From a bacterium GBS-1 (GTDB taxonomy: Bacteria; Synergistota; GBS-1), in NCBI GenBank assembly GCA_001443005.1, contig LEKQ01000001.1, positions 62,001 through 126,000 of the forward strand: a DNA stretch of 64,000 nt. Reading direction: 5' to 3'. Position numbers and translations under genes: made by a program. Numbering within the stretch: the stretch's first letter is position 1; each line of letters begins with the position of its first letter. The notes beneath the pieces are model-generated. The model made no database searches. It saw only the letters and a program-made list of their open reading frames with translations, and was not told the origin of the DNA. Positions 1-7,781 of the stretch are shown here, piece by piece.

Positions 1-101
1 ACGATATGTGTAAGGGTGTAGATATGGGGATAATTATAAAGGAGATATGCCTGCTAGCCAAAAGAGGGGGTAAAAGCGGTGAGTATTATAGGGAAGGGTA
101 A
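1..101 (+). CDS. moaC: Cyclic pyranopterin monophosphate synthase MoaC, C-terminal fragment
   Basis: Reading from base 3, an open frame of 32 codons ends at TAA 99-101. It starts [10 protein letters not shown] and continues through [13 protein letters not shown]. This matches the C-terminal end of MoaC (YDMCKA..., then LL.K.GGKSG), which helps convert GTP to cyclic pyranopterin monophosphate in molybdenum cofactor synthesis. The rest of the gene lies to the left of the window. It overlaps the next gene by 23 bases in another frame. That gene carries a MogA-type domain, so the two probably form a molybdopterin operon. The identification rests on a short but characteristic tail. Confidence 0.8.
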   Translation, partial: DMCKGVDMGIIIKEICLLAKRGGKSGEYYREG

Positions 102-951
102 AGTTCTATCTGTTAATGTTAATTCCTACCGTTCTTCAAGGAAAATGCCTGCCCTTGAAGCCAACTTTCTGAAAGGAGATGAGTTGTTGGTCTTCCCTAT
201 AGAGTTTATTCCTCAAGAGTTTCCTTTCCCTTCAGAGTTTAAAAGCTTTTTTGAGGATTTAACCATCAAAGGTATAACAGCTGTTGAGGTGGGTGATTTT
301 TTGAAGATTGGAGAGGTTGTAAGTAGAGTGAAATCAACAGGTGATAGAGAAGCTAGCTTACCTAAAGATCGTTCTTCACTTGTGAAGATATACGGATGGA
401 AGTGCGAGGTCGTTAAGGATGGTAAGATAAAGATAGGAGATAAGGTTATGAGATTCCTACCTATAAAGGTAGGTATAATTATAGCGAGTGATAAAGGAGC
501 ACGGGGAGAAAGGGAGGACTTAAGCGGTAAAGTTATAGAGGAGAAGATCTTAGAAATAGGAGGAGAGATTAAAAGGTACATTATCATTCCAGATGAGATT
601 GATTTGATAGCTGAGAAGATAAGAGAGTTTGCTTCTGACGGATGCGATATAATCTTCACGAGTGGGGGAACTGGCTGGAGCAAGAGAGATGTGACACCAG
701 AAGCAACTTTAAGGGTTATTGAGAGAGGGGTTCCAGGGTTACCCGAGATAATGAGGCTTGAAGGGTATAAGTTCACACCTGAGGCTGTTTTGTCTCGAGG
801 GGTTGCTGGTATATTAGGGGAGACCCTTGTAGTTAACTTGCCTGGTAGCCCAAAAGGGGTTAGAGAGAGTTTAGATATAATTTTACCTGTTCTTGCACAT
901 GGAATTAATATCTTAAAAGGATGGGAGAAAGAATGTGGGAGAATTCGATAA
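79..951 (+). CDS. MOSC-like / MogA (MoaB-type) molybdopterin adenylyltransferase fusion
   Basis: The 290-residue protein has two parts. Residues 1-125 resemble a degenerate MOSC domain: GKVLSVNVN at the start and [18 protein letters not shown] near residues 106-123. Residues 128-285 form a MogA/MoaB domain with [16 protein letters not shown] (195-210) and LPGSPKGV near 256, which bind and adenylylate molybdopterin. MOSC-MogA fusions are known in anaerobes. The GTG start at 79 has a G-rich Shine-Dalgarno about 9 bases upstream and lies inside the end of moaC. The likely role is the molybdopterin-AMP step before Mo or W insertion. The MOSC part is weak enough that its activity is uncertain. Confidence 0.85.
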   Translation: MSIIGKGKVLSVNVNSYRSSRKMPALEANFLKGDELLVFPIEFIPQEFPFPSEFKSFFEDLTIKGITAVEVGDFLKIGEVVSRVKSTGDREASLPKDRSSLVKIYGWKCEVVKDGKIKIGDKVMRFLPIKVGIIIASDKGARGEREDLSGKVIEEKILEIGGEIKRYIIIPDEIDLIAEKIREFASDGCDIIFTSGGTGWSKRDVTPEATLRVIERGVPGLPEIMRLEGYKFTPEAVLSRGVAGILGETLVVNLPGSPKGVRESLDIILPVLAHGINILKGWEKECGRIR

Positions 952-1751
952 AATTGGTTGTAGTTGACTTGGATGGGACACTTCTTTCACGAGATGGAAT
1001 CCTTGAACCTCAGGTAGTAGGGGAGTTTAGAAAATTAAGAGAGTTGGGTATAAGATCTATTGTAGCTACGGGAAGGTTAACTATGGCAGCACGTGAGTTT
1101 GCAAAGAGCATAGGTAGTGATCTTCCAATAATAGCATGCAACGGGGCTTTAATAGAAAGTATTGATGGCCGTATTCTTTATACCACACCGCTTAAGAAAG
1201 AGGTCTTGGTAGACGTGCTAAACGTTTTGAAGTTAGTACCTGGTTTTCACCCTCACTTCTTCACACCTTACAAGATGCTAGCCCTTAGGATGAGCGAAGT
1301 TTTAAGATTCTATATGAATTATGTCAAGGAAGAAGTTATGGTGGCCAGAAGTTTGGAAGAAATTTTTAAGGAAAGGCTGATCCTTAAAGTTCTTCTCTTG
1401 GCTGAAACGTCTAGACTTGTAGATAGATTCTTACCCTTTATAAAGAACTTCTTGAAGGGGAAAGCTCATGTAGCCAGATCTTTCCCCACCTACGTTGAGA
1501 TAGTAGATCCCAAGGCTAACAAAGGCAATGCCCTGGAAAGACTTCTTACGATGTTAGGATACGATCTTAAAAGCGTATTAGCTTTTGGAGACAGCGAAAA
1601 CGACATTGAGATCTTCAAAAAAGTGGGTTTTTCTGTAGCTGTGTCTAATGCTGATCCTTCACTAAAAAAGCATGCTACTTACGTTTCTCGCGCCTCCTTT
1701 GGTGATGGTGTAATAGAAGGTCTAAAGCTATTCTTAGGGCAATGCAGTTAG
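933..1751 (+). CDS. Cof-type HAD-superfamily phosphatase
   Basis: HAD hydrolase of about 272 residues. Motif I is VVDLDGTLL at the N-terminus, motif II is in IVATGR, and the C-terminal motif is LAFGDSENDIEIF. NKGNAL before it is typical of the Cof/IIB class, which removes phosphate from sugar phosphates, nucleotides or pyridoxal phosphate. ATG 933 is chosen because GGGAG lies 5 bases upstream; ATG 921 has its Shine-Dalgarno directly against it. The gene overlaps the end of the MogA fusion by 19 bases and the start of rapZ by 10, so it is in the same transcript. The substrate cannot be read from the sequence. Confidence 0.88.
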   Translation: MWENSIKLVVVDLDGTLLSRDGILEPQVVGEFRKLRELGIRSIVATGRLTMAAREFAKSIGSDLPIIACNGALIESIDGRILYTTPLKKEVLVDVLNVLKLVPGFHPHFFTPYKMLALRMSEVLRFYMNYVKEEVMVARSLEEIFKERLILKVLLLAETSRLVDRFLPFIKNFLKGKAHVARSFPTYVEIVDPKANKGNALERLLTMLGYDLKSVLAFGDSENDIEIFKKVGFSVAVSNADPSLKKHATYVSRASFGDGVIEGLKLFLGQCS

Positions 1752-2605
1752 TTATAGTAACTGGTTTATCAGGAGCTGGGAAATCCTTAGCCTTAAGAAG
1801 CCTTGAAGATAGTGGATACTTCTGTATCGATAACCTTCCCCCGGTTTTAATACCTAAGCTTGTGGAGTTATCCCTTCTCTCTAGAGGGTTGGAGAGAATA
1901 GCCTTAGTTATAGATATAAGGGGTAGAGACTTTCTTGATGACATAAGAAGCAGTTTGTCCTTTTTAAAGGAAAGGGGTATAGCCTTCAGAGTGATATTTC
2001 TCGAAGCTAGTGACGAGGTCATTATAAGGCGCTTTGAGGAGACTCGCAGACCCCACCCTTTACAGACAGATTTTATTACCTTAAGGGAGGCCATAGATAA
2101 GGAGAAGGAGCTTCTTAAACCCTTAAGGGAAATTGCAGATGTAGTTATAGATACATCCAATACTCCTCCCTTAGCCTTAAGAAACACCATAAAAGGTATA
2201 GTTCTAAAAGAGAAGTTTGCTCCCTCAATTTTACTTATCTCAATATACTCCTTTGGCTTCAAGTATGGCTTGCCTTTAGAGTCAGATCTTGTTTTCGACC
2301 TGAGATTTTTACCTAATCCCTATTATTCTGAGGAGCTCAGGGGATTAAGCGGCTTAGACAAAAAGGTAAGAAATTTCGTCCTCTCTAGCGAAGTATCTCA
2401 GGCTTTTCTTAAAAAACTATTTGATCTTCTAGCTTTCGTTCTCCCGAAATATGCTGAAGAGGGAAAGAGCTACGTTAACATAGCTTTCGGATGCACTGGG
2501 GGGAGACATCGCTCCGTAGTAATCGCTGAGGAGGTGGCAAGTTATCTTCTTGAAGAAGGTTATTCAAATCTAAAGGTAATTCACAGAGATATAGAAAAAG
2601 GATGA
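1742..2605 (+). CDS. rapZ: RapZ/YvcJ-family nucleotide-binding protein
   Basis: 287 residues. Walker A is GLSGAGKS (8-15), followed by the family-typical GYFCIDNLPP. The C-terminal domain ends GCTGGRHRSV (about 250-259) and HRDIEKG. In Gammaproteobacteria RapZ senses GlcN6P and directs decay of the GlmZ RNA; in Firmicutes the homologue YvcJ is a GTPase/ATPase encoded beside yvcK and whiA. The same trio occurs here, with a 4-base ATGA overlap into yvcK, so coupled translation is likely. No GlmZ-like RNA was recognised, so the role is inferred from the conserved neighbourhood. Confidence 0.95.
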   Translation: MQLVIVTGLSGAGKSLALRSLEDSGYFCIDNLPPVLIPKLVELSLLSRGLERIALVIDIRGRDFLDDIRSSLSFLKERGIAFRVIFLEASDEVIIRRFEETRRPHPLQTDFITLREAIDKEKELLKPLREIADVVIDTSNTPPLALRNTIKGIVLKEKFAPSILLISIYSFGFKYGLPLESDLVFDLRFLPNPYYSEELRGLSGLDKKVRNFVLSSEVSQAFLKKLFDLLAFVLPKYAEEGKSYVNIAFGCTGGRHRSVVIAEEVASYLLEEGYSNLKVIHRDIEKG

Positions 2606-3789
2606 AGGGTTGGTTTTTGCCAGGATATGGATTAAAGAGATGGATAGGCGTCATAGTCATGGGTTCTTTCTTGGGAGGGCTTGCTCTCGGACATCCAAAG
2701 GGAGGAAGCTTGGAGTTTTCTATCCTGTCTCTTGGATTTCTTTTAGTTGGCTTGGGGATTTATAAGCTAATTACAGTTATAGATAGTATACTCCGAAAGA
2801 GAGGAACAAGCATAGGAGAACTTTATCTTGAATTAGAGAAGAAAAGGGGGCCTAAGGTGACGGCCATAGGTGGTGGAACTGGTCTTTCTACCCTTTTAAG
2901 AGGCTTAAGGAAATATACAGGCAATATTACAGCGATAGTTACGGTAAGCGATGAGGGTGGATCTACAGGAAGGATAAGAAAAGATTGGGGAGGTATAGCT
3001 ATAGGGGATATAAGAAACTGCATACTTTCGCTTGCTGAAGATGATAACATATGGGCTTCTGTTCTTAAATATAGATTCGAAAGAGGGGAATTAAAAGGAC
3101 ATTCCTTAGGGAATCTTTTGCTTTTAGCTCTTTCTGAAATGGAGGGAGATTTCCTATCAGGTCTTCAGAAGTTTAAGGAGATGCTGGGTGTGACCGCGGA
3201 AGTTTTTCCGATAACCTTAAGTGATGTAAAGCTTAGAGCCACATTTGAAGATGGAAGTATGGTAGAAGGGGAGACCGAAATCCCAAAGACGGGTAAGAGA
3301 ATCACCAAACTTGAGGTTATACCTTCTAAGGCCTCTCTTTCCCCAAAAGTTCGGGATTCTATTATGAAAGCTGATATTATAGCTATAGGACCTGGTAGTC
3401 TATATACTAGCATCATACCTAACCTGGTATTTAGCGAGATAGTTGAGGCCATCAAAACGTCAAAAGCGCTCAAAGTCTACATTTGTAACATAATGACCCA
3501 ACCAGGAGAGACAGATGGCTTTACTGTCCTTGACCACTTAAGGGAGATAGAGAAGTATATAGGTGCTGAAGTGATAGATTATGTTATAGTTAATACTGGT
3601 TCCTTTTCTGAGTCCGTTCTTAAAAGATACGAGAGCGAAGGGGCTACACCTGTAAGGTTGGATATACCGCTTGACTGTAAGCGTCCCATATTCATATGCT
3701 CTGATCTCGTTTTAGAGAGAGATGGAATCGTTAGACACCATCCCTACAAGCTTGCGGAAGTGATTTTAGGCTTAGTCAAAGAGGGGTGA
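2602..3789 (+). CDS. yvcK: YvcK/GlmR (CofD-like) UDP-GlcNAc-binding regulator with membrane anchor
   Basis: 395 residues. Two hydrophobic segments (about 13-30 and 40-62) precede the CofD-like Rossmann domain, which opens with VTAIGGGTGLS (86-96) and SDEGGSTGRIR. In Bacillus this protein binds UDP-GlcNAc, stimulates GlmS and is needed for cell shape on gluconeogenic carbon. The Bacillus protein is soluble and shorter; membrane-anchored versions with an N-terminal extension are known elsewhere. The gene starts inside the rapZ stop and its own stop overlaps the whiA start, so the three genes are translationally coupled. Confidence 0.95.
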   Translation: MKGWFLPGYGLKRWIGVIVMGSFLGGLALGHPKGGSLEFSILSLGFLLVGLGIYKLITVIDSILRKRGTSIGELYLELEKKRGPKVTAIGGGTGLSTLLRGLRKYTGNITAIVTVSDEGGSTGRIRKDWGGIAIGDIRNCILSLAEDDNIWASVLKYRFERGELKGHSLGNLLLLALSEMEGDFLSGLQKFKEMLGVTAEVFPITLSDVKLRATFEDGSMVEGETEIPKTGKRITKLEVIPSKASLSPKVRDSIMKADIIAIGPGSLYTSIIPNLVFSEIVEAIKTSKALKVYICNIMTQPGETDGFTVLDHLREIEKYIGAEVIDYVIVNTGSFSESVLKRYESEGATPVRLDIPLDCKRPIFICSDLVLERDGIVRHHPYKLAEVILGLVKEG

Positions 3790-4670
3790 GGGAAGTGTCT
3801 CTTTACACTTCCTTAAGAGAAGAGGTTATGGAGAAGTTAGTTTTAGACAAGGAGGCTATCAAAGCAGAGCTCGCTGGGTTCCTTTTAACTAAGTTAAGGG
3901 ACTCTCTTGTCGTGAAAGTTGACACTCCCTCCGATGCTAGAAAGCTGTGTAAATATCTTGATACATTAAAGGAAAAGTATGCATTGGTTTCTGGGATAAA
4001 GGGGCATTACGAAGTTCAACTGAAGGGTTTCCCAGATTTTCTGAGGGACCCAAAGGTTTATCTTAACGATGATCTTCACTGGGGAGATTTCCTAAGAGGA
4101 CTTTTTTGGAGCTGTGGAAGCATGGTTAAACCATGGAAGGGTTATCATCTTGAGATTGGAATTAGTAATAACGATCTTGCTTCACTTATAGAGAGCTCTT
4201 TGAGAGAGAGGGGGATAAGCTTCGGCACGAGGGATAAGAAAGGTAGGCATTATCTTACCTTCAGAAACCTCTTGAGCATAAAGCAGCTCTTAAGGGCAAT
4301 GGGAGCAGAAAGGTCGCTAAAGAGATTAGATGAAATAAGAACTGTTAAAAAGATCAGGGAAAAAGCTAACAGAGAAGCGAATTGTGATACCGCTAACGCC
4401 GAGAGGATAGTATCAGCTTCCCTTAGAGATCTATTTTTAATAAACCTTATAGGGGAAAAATTAGACAAGCTTCCACCTAAGCTAAGGGAAGTTGCAGAAC
4501 TAAGGATTAAACATCCATCTTTAAGTTTAAAGGAGCTCGGAGCTATGCTTTCACCCCCATTATCTAAGATGGGAGTTTATAGAGCCTTGAGAAAGATAAG
4601 AGATTATTTTAACAATTGGAAGGAGGGAAAGGATTTTGTTTCTAGGAAAGGCGAAAATAAACAGCTTTGA
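3786..4670 (+). CDS. whiA: WhiA-family DNA-binding regulator
   Basis: 294 residues. The N-terminal half has the LAGLIDADG-like fold of WhiA (DLHWGDFLRGLFWSCGSM; LEIGISNNDLASLI). The C-terminal helix-turn-helix part contains ANCDTANAERIVSASLRDL and LSLKELGAMLSPPLSKMGVYRALRKI. WhiA controls sporulation in Streptomyces and affects division and chromosome segregation in Bacillus. Crystal structures exist from Thermotoga. The GTG start at 3786 overlaps the yvcK stop. The 3' end overlaps the next gene by 35 bases, and that gene's Shine-Dalgarno lies inside whiA. Confidence 0.95.
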   Translation: MREVSLYTSLREEVMEKLVLDKEAIKAELAGFLLTKLRDSLVVKVDTPSDARKLCKYLDTLKEKYALVSGIKGHYEVQLKGFPDFLRDPKVYLNDDLHWGDFLRGLFWSCGSMVKPWKGYHLEIGISNNDLASLIESSLRERGISFGTRDKKGRHYLTFRNLLSIKQLLRAMGAERSLKRLDEIRTVKKIREKANREANCDTANAERIVSASLRDLFLINLIGEKLDKLPPKLREVAELRIKHPSLSLKELGAMLSPPLSKMGVYRALRKIRDYFNNWKEGKDFVSRKGENKQL

Positions 4671-6507
4671 GAAAGGGGTTTCAAGGGAATGGATCTTGGC
4701 TGACGGGAAGGGCAACTTCTCCGCTACCACCCTAATCGACGTTCCCACAAGGGAGCTGCATGCCATCTTCTCAGTTATTAACGAGCCGATGTTAGTTAAA
4801 CTCGAAGAGAAGGTCAGCATAGGGAAAAAGGAATGCTTTTTATCGACTAATAGATATTCTAGTATGGTTTATCCTGATGGATACAGGTACATAACAAGTG
4901 TTAGCTTCAACCCCTTCCCAACTTACATTTTTTCAGTTAATGAGAGCCTGATTAAGAAAAGAGTTTTAATAGAAAGCGGTAAGCTATTTATCAACTACTA
5001 TGTGATATCCACTTCAGAACCGGTTAACTTTGAGGTTTCTCCTCTTTTACCCTCAGACTCTAATTCCATTCCTTACCAGCATGGCATAGAGCTTGGCACT
5101 ATAGTTAATGTTAAAGATAATAAGCTGATGATCAGAGTAACATCGGGAGAGTATAATCCTCGTCCTCGTTTCTATGAAAATATAGAGTATCTAGGGAGCG
5201 GATCTAAAAAAGTTTTCTGGAGTCCTGGAGCTTTTTCTTTCTCCCTTAAAGAGGGGGAAAGTGTTACTCTCGAGGTTTCAGCTTATACCAATATAGTAGA
5301 TATGGACTTTAATAGATTATGGGGGATGAAAGAACGGTTTTATAAAACGATTACGAATTCTATGCCATGTAAAGAGGACTTCCTTTACCTTCTTATGGCT
5401 GTTGGAGACACACTACTTATAGAAAGAGGCGAACTCAGGGGTATTATCTCTGGATATTTCTCCTTAAAAGAAAGGGGAAGGGAGACCTTCATCTCTCTAC
5501 CAGGATTACTTATTGCTACAAGGAGGATAGATGATGCGAAACTTTGCTTGTTTAGGTGGTTGGAGTACTTTAGCGATAGAGGCTTGCCCTATGAAATAGA
5601 TGGTCAAAATCCGATTTATCAGGGGGAGGAATCCACCCTTTGGTTCGCCTACGCTTTAACTAAGTTCTTAGCCTATACCAACGATCTTAACTTGGCGGAG
5701 GAATTCTTCCCAAAGCTTAGAACCTACGTCAATTACCTGCTGGAAAGCAAAAAGGTTGACAAGGATGGTCTTATAGTTGAGGATGACCCCGCAAACAACT
5801 GGATGGGAATAAGACTAAAGGATGAATTTATAGTTGAGAGAAAAGGAAAATTGGTAGACCTTAATGCCCTCTGGTATAATATGATTTCCCTGTTGTCTCG
5901 CCTATCTGACGCTTTAAACGTTAGGCACTCCTATGATAAGCTGCTTTCAGGGATCAGAGAAAGCTTCCTTCGCACATTTTGGCTTGAGGAGGAAGGATAC
6001 TTTAAGGATACAGATGAAGGAAAGGAGCTGCGTCCTAATCAGGTATTAGCTATGTCCTTGCCCTTTACGCCTGTTCCAAAAGATATAGGGAGGATAGCCA
6101 TTAATAATATCTGGAAGCACCTTTATACAACCTATGGTTTAAGAACATTATCACCCTTCGAGAAAAAATACAAGGGTAGAGAGGAAGGCGACGAAACTCA
6201 GAAACTTAAAGCCCGATGGAGAGGAATGGCTTGGCCATGGCTCTTAGGGCACTTCTTCTCCGCTTTTAGGAGATATCTTCCTGAGAAAGGCCATATCTTG
6301 GAGCTTATGTGGATGCCCTTCCTTGCTCACATGGAAGAGGGGTGCATCGGGGGGATAGCGGAGGTTTTCGATGGAAGCATGCCCTATGAACCCCATGGAG
6401 ATATCTTGTACGCCCCAAGCCAGGGAGAGATAATAAGATCTTTCATTGAAGATGTAAAGGGAATTAGACCTAACTATGAAAAAGCTTGGAGCGATAGCCC
6501 CTTCTAG
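4636..6507 (+). CDS. Glycogen debranching enzyme-like amylo-alpha-1,6-glucosidase
   Basis: 623 residues. The N-terminal domain has the bacterial debranching pattern SREWILADGKGNFS...PTRELHAIF (about 15-43). The C-terminal (alpha/alpha)6 glucosidase domain contains SLPGLLIATRRIDDAKL, GLPYEIDGQNP, ESTLWFAYALTKF, DANALW-like VDLNALWYN, and YGLRTLSPFEKKYKG near the end. It probably removes alpha-1,6-linked glucose stubs from limit-dextrin or related oligosaccharides in the cytoplasm; there is no signal peptide. The TTG start at 4636 is supported by AGGAGG at 4621-4626. It is cotranscribed with whiA. The N-terminal motifs diverge from well-studied enzymes, so the exact glucan is uncertain. Confidence 0.85.
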   Translation: MFLGKAKINSFEKGVSREWILADGKGNFSATTLIDVPTRELHAIFSVINEPMLVKLEEKVSIGKKECFLSTNRYSSMVYPDGYRYITSVSFNPFPTYIFSVNESLIKKRVLIESGKLFINYYVISTSEPVNFEVSPLLPSDSNSIPYQHGIELGTIVNVKDNKLMIRVTSGEYNPRPRFYENIEYLGSGSKKVFWSPGAFSFSLKEGESVTLEVSAYTNIVDMDFNRLWGMKERFYKTITNSMPCKEDFLYLLMAVGDTLLIERGELRGIISGYFSLKERGRETFISLPGLLIATRRIDDAKLCLFRWLEYFSDRGLPYEIDGQNPIYQGEESTLWFAYALTKFLAYTNDLNLAEEFFPKLRTYVNYLLESKKVDKDGLIVEDDPANNWMGIRLKDEFIVERKGKLVDLNALWYNMISLLSRLSDALNVRHSYDKLLSGIRESFLRTFWLEEEGYFKDTDEGKELRPNQVLAMSLPFTPVPKDIGRIAINNIWKHLYTTYGLRTLSPFEKKYKGREEGDETQKLKARWRGMAWPWLLGHFFSAFRRYLPEKGHILELMWMPFLAHMEEGCIGGIAEVFDGSMPYEPHGDILYAPSQGEIIRSFIEDVKGIRPNYEKAWSDSPF

Positions 6508-7691
6508 AGAGATCTGAACCTGAGAAACCTCCTCCAAAGAAAGCTAACGAGGAGAATAATAGGCAATAGCAACAAGGATATAAACTTAAAGGAATAGCTT
6601 ATATCCCTAGTTGAAGAAGTAAAACCTATTATTAAAGGGGCTAGTATGTAGCCCAAATCCATCATTATCCATGCTACGGCAGATGCCTTAGGGCGTAAGC
6701 TTATGGGGGTTATGTCCGAAGCGATAGCTAACAGAAATGGAAAGCTTATGGCCATTCCACTTCCATATGTCAGAGATAATAGAACTAAATGAATGCTATT
6801 ACTAGAGTAACCTAGAAGGAAAGTAGAAATCGCCATTGAGAGGAGGGATATTCCCAACCATCTATATCTATTAAGTTGGTTCATTATCCTATTTCCAGCT
6901 ATTCTTATCATCAAGGCTACTGAGGCATTGGTGCTTAGGAAGAGAGAAGGATTTAAACCTTTTTCGTTAGATAGACTTGATACATACATCAGAATGGTTC
7001 CGTTTATCATCGAGAAAGCCAGGATAGATATTATATAAGTGAATATTCCCCTGACCCTAAAAAGCTCTCTATAACTTCCCCAGACGATAGAGTTCTTACT
7101 ATTATCATCCTCTATCTTTATGTTTTTTATGTCGGTAAGAAAGAGAGCCGTCAATAAAAACAGGATAGAGAATAGGGAAAACATGAGAAGGTAGAGAACA
7201 TCTCTGTTGGTTTTGAGGAAATAGCTCGCTATGGGAACGAAAAGAAGCTGTGGGGAAACGTAAAAAACCGAAATCCAAGCAAAGGCCCCACCTCTTATTC
7301 TCTCCGGGACTATAAGGGACTGATAAGCTGTCAGCGAAACCGTACCTATACCGTATCCTAATCCTCCTAGGAGGCGACACAGACCTATTAATTTTGGATC
7401 AATGGAGAAGGTTAGACCTATGGAGCTTATAAGGAGCAGTAAAAAGGTTAACCAAGCAGCCTTCCTAATGCTCAGGATCTCAAGAATAGTGCTTCCTACA
7501 GGTCTTACGGCCATGTTCGCCAAATAAAAGAGACTCATCAGCATACCTATATAAATAGGATTGATGCCTATCTTAGTGAGATAAATAGGGTAAATGAGAA
7601 ACATGGCCAAGTAGGAGTTCACCATCAATGTAGAGATTAGGGATACTAAAAAGGGTCTCTTCCAGCTTACAAGGCTATGAGTAGATCCCAT
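6504..7691 (-). CDS. Major facilitator superfamily permease
   Basis: 395 residues with about twelve hydrophobic segments and a short basic cytoplasmic N-terminus. The loop after helix 2 reads GSTILEILSIRKAAW, a loose version of the MFS A-motif, and GLGYGIGTVSLTAYQSL resembles helix 4-5 of drug/sugar efflux members. It most resembles the YfcJ/arabinose-efflux-like group, with no clear substrate residues. Its stop shares the four bases CTAG (6504-6507) with the debranching enzyme stop on the other strand. Only a weak Shine-Dalgarno is visible upstream of ATG 7691. It may export or import an oligosaccharide linked to its neighbour, but this is only proximity. Confidence 0.85.
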   Translation of the reverse strand: MGSTHSLVSWKRPFLVSLISTLMVNSYLAMFLIYPIYLTKIGINPIYIGMLMSLFYLANMAVRPVGSTILEILSIRKAAWLTFLLLLISSIGLTFSIDPKLIGLCRLLGGLGYGIGTVSLTAYQSLIVPERIRGGAFAWISVFYVSPQLLFVPIASYFLKTNRDVLYLLMFSLFSILFLLTALFLTDIKNIKIEDDNSKNSIVWGSYRELFRVRGIFTYIISILAFSMINGTILMYVSSLSNEKGLNPSLFLSTNASVALMIRIAGNRIMNQLNRYRWLGISLLSMAISTFLLGYSSNSIHLVLLSLTYGSGMAISFPFLLAIASDITPISLRPKASAVAWIMMDLGYILAPLIIGFTSSTRDISYSFKFISLLLLPIILLVSFLWRRFLRFRSL

Positions 7692-7720
7692 TTCAGCTTT
7701 AAATTATAGCGTTAGGAAGA

Positions 7721-7749
7721 TTGCTTTGTAAAGAAAAGCTTTGTATAAT
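7721..7749 (+). promoter_or_regulatory. Sigma-70-type promoter for the P-type ATPase
   Basis: TTGCTT (7721-7726), a 17-base spacer and a perfect TATAAT (7744-7749) lie 32 bases before the ATPase start. This is the only promoter-like sequence in the 90-base gap between the divergent permease and ATPase genes. Confidence 0.7.
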
Positions 7750-7781
7750 ATCGGAAGCATATTAAAGAAAGGGAGTTCCTG

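Noticed and set aside
213-776. Long minus-strand open frame opposite the MogA fusion
   Set aside because: It mirrors the codon pattern of the plus-strand gene, has no family match and no ribosome site.
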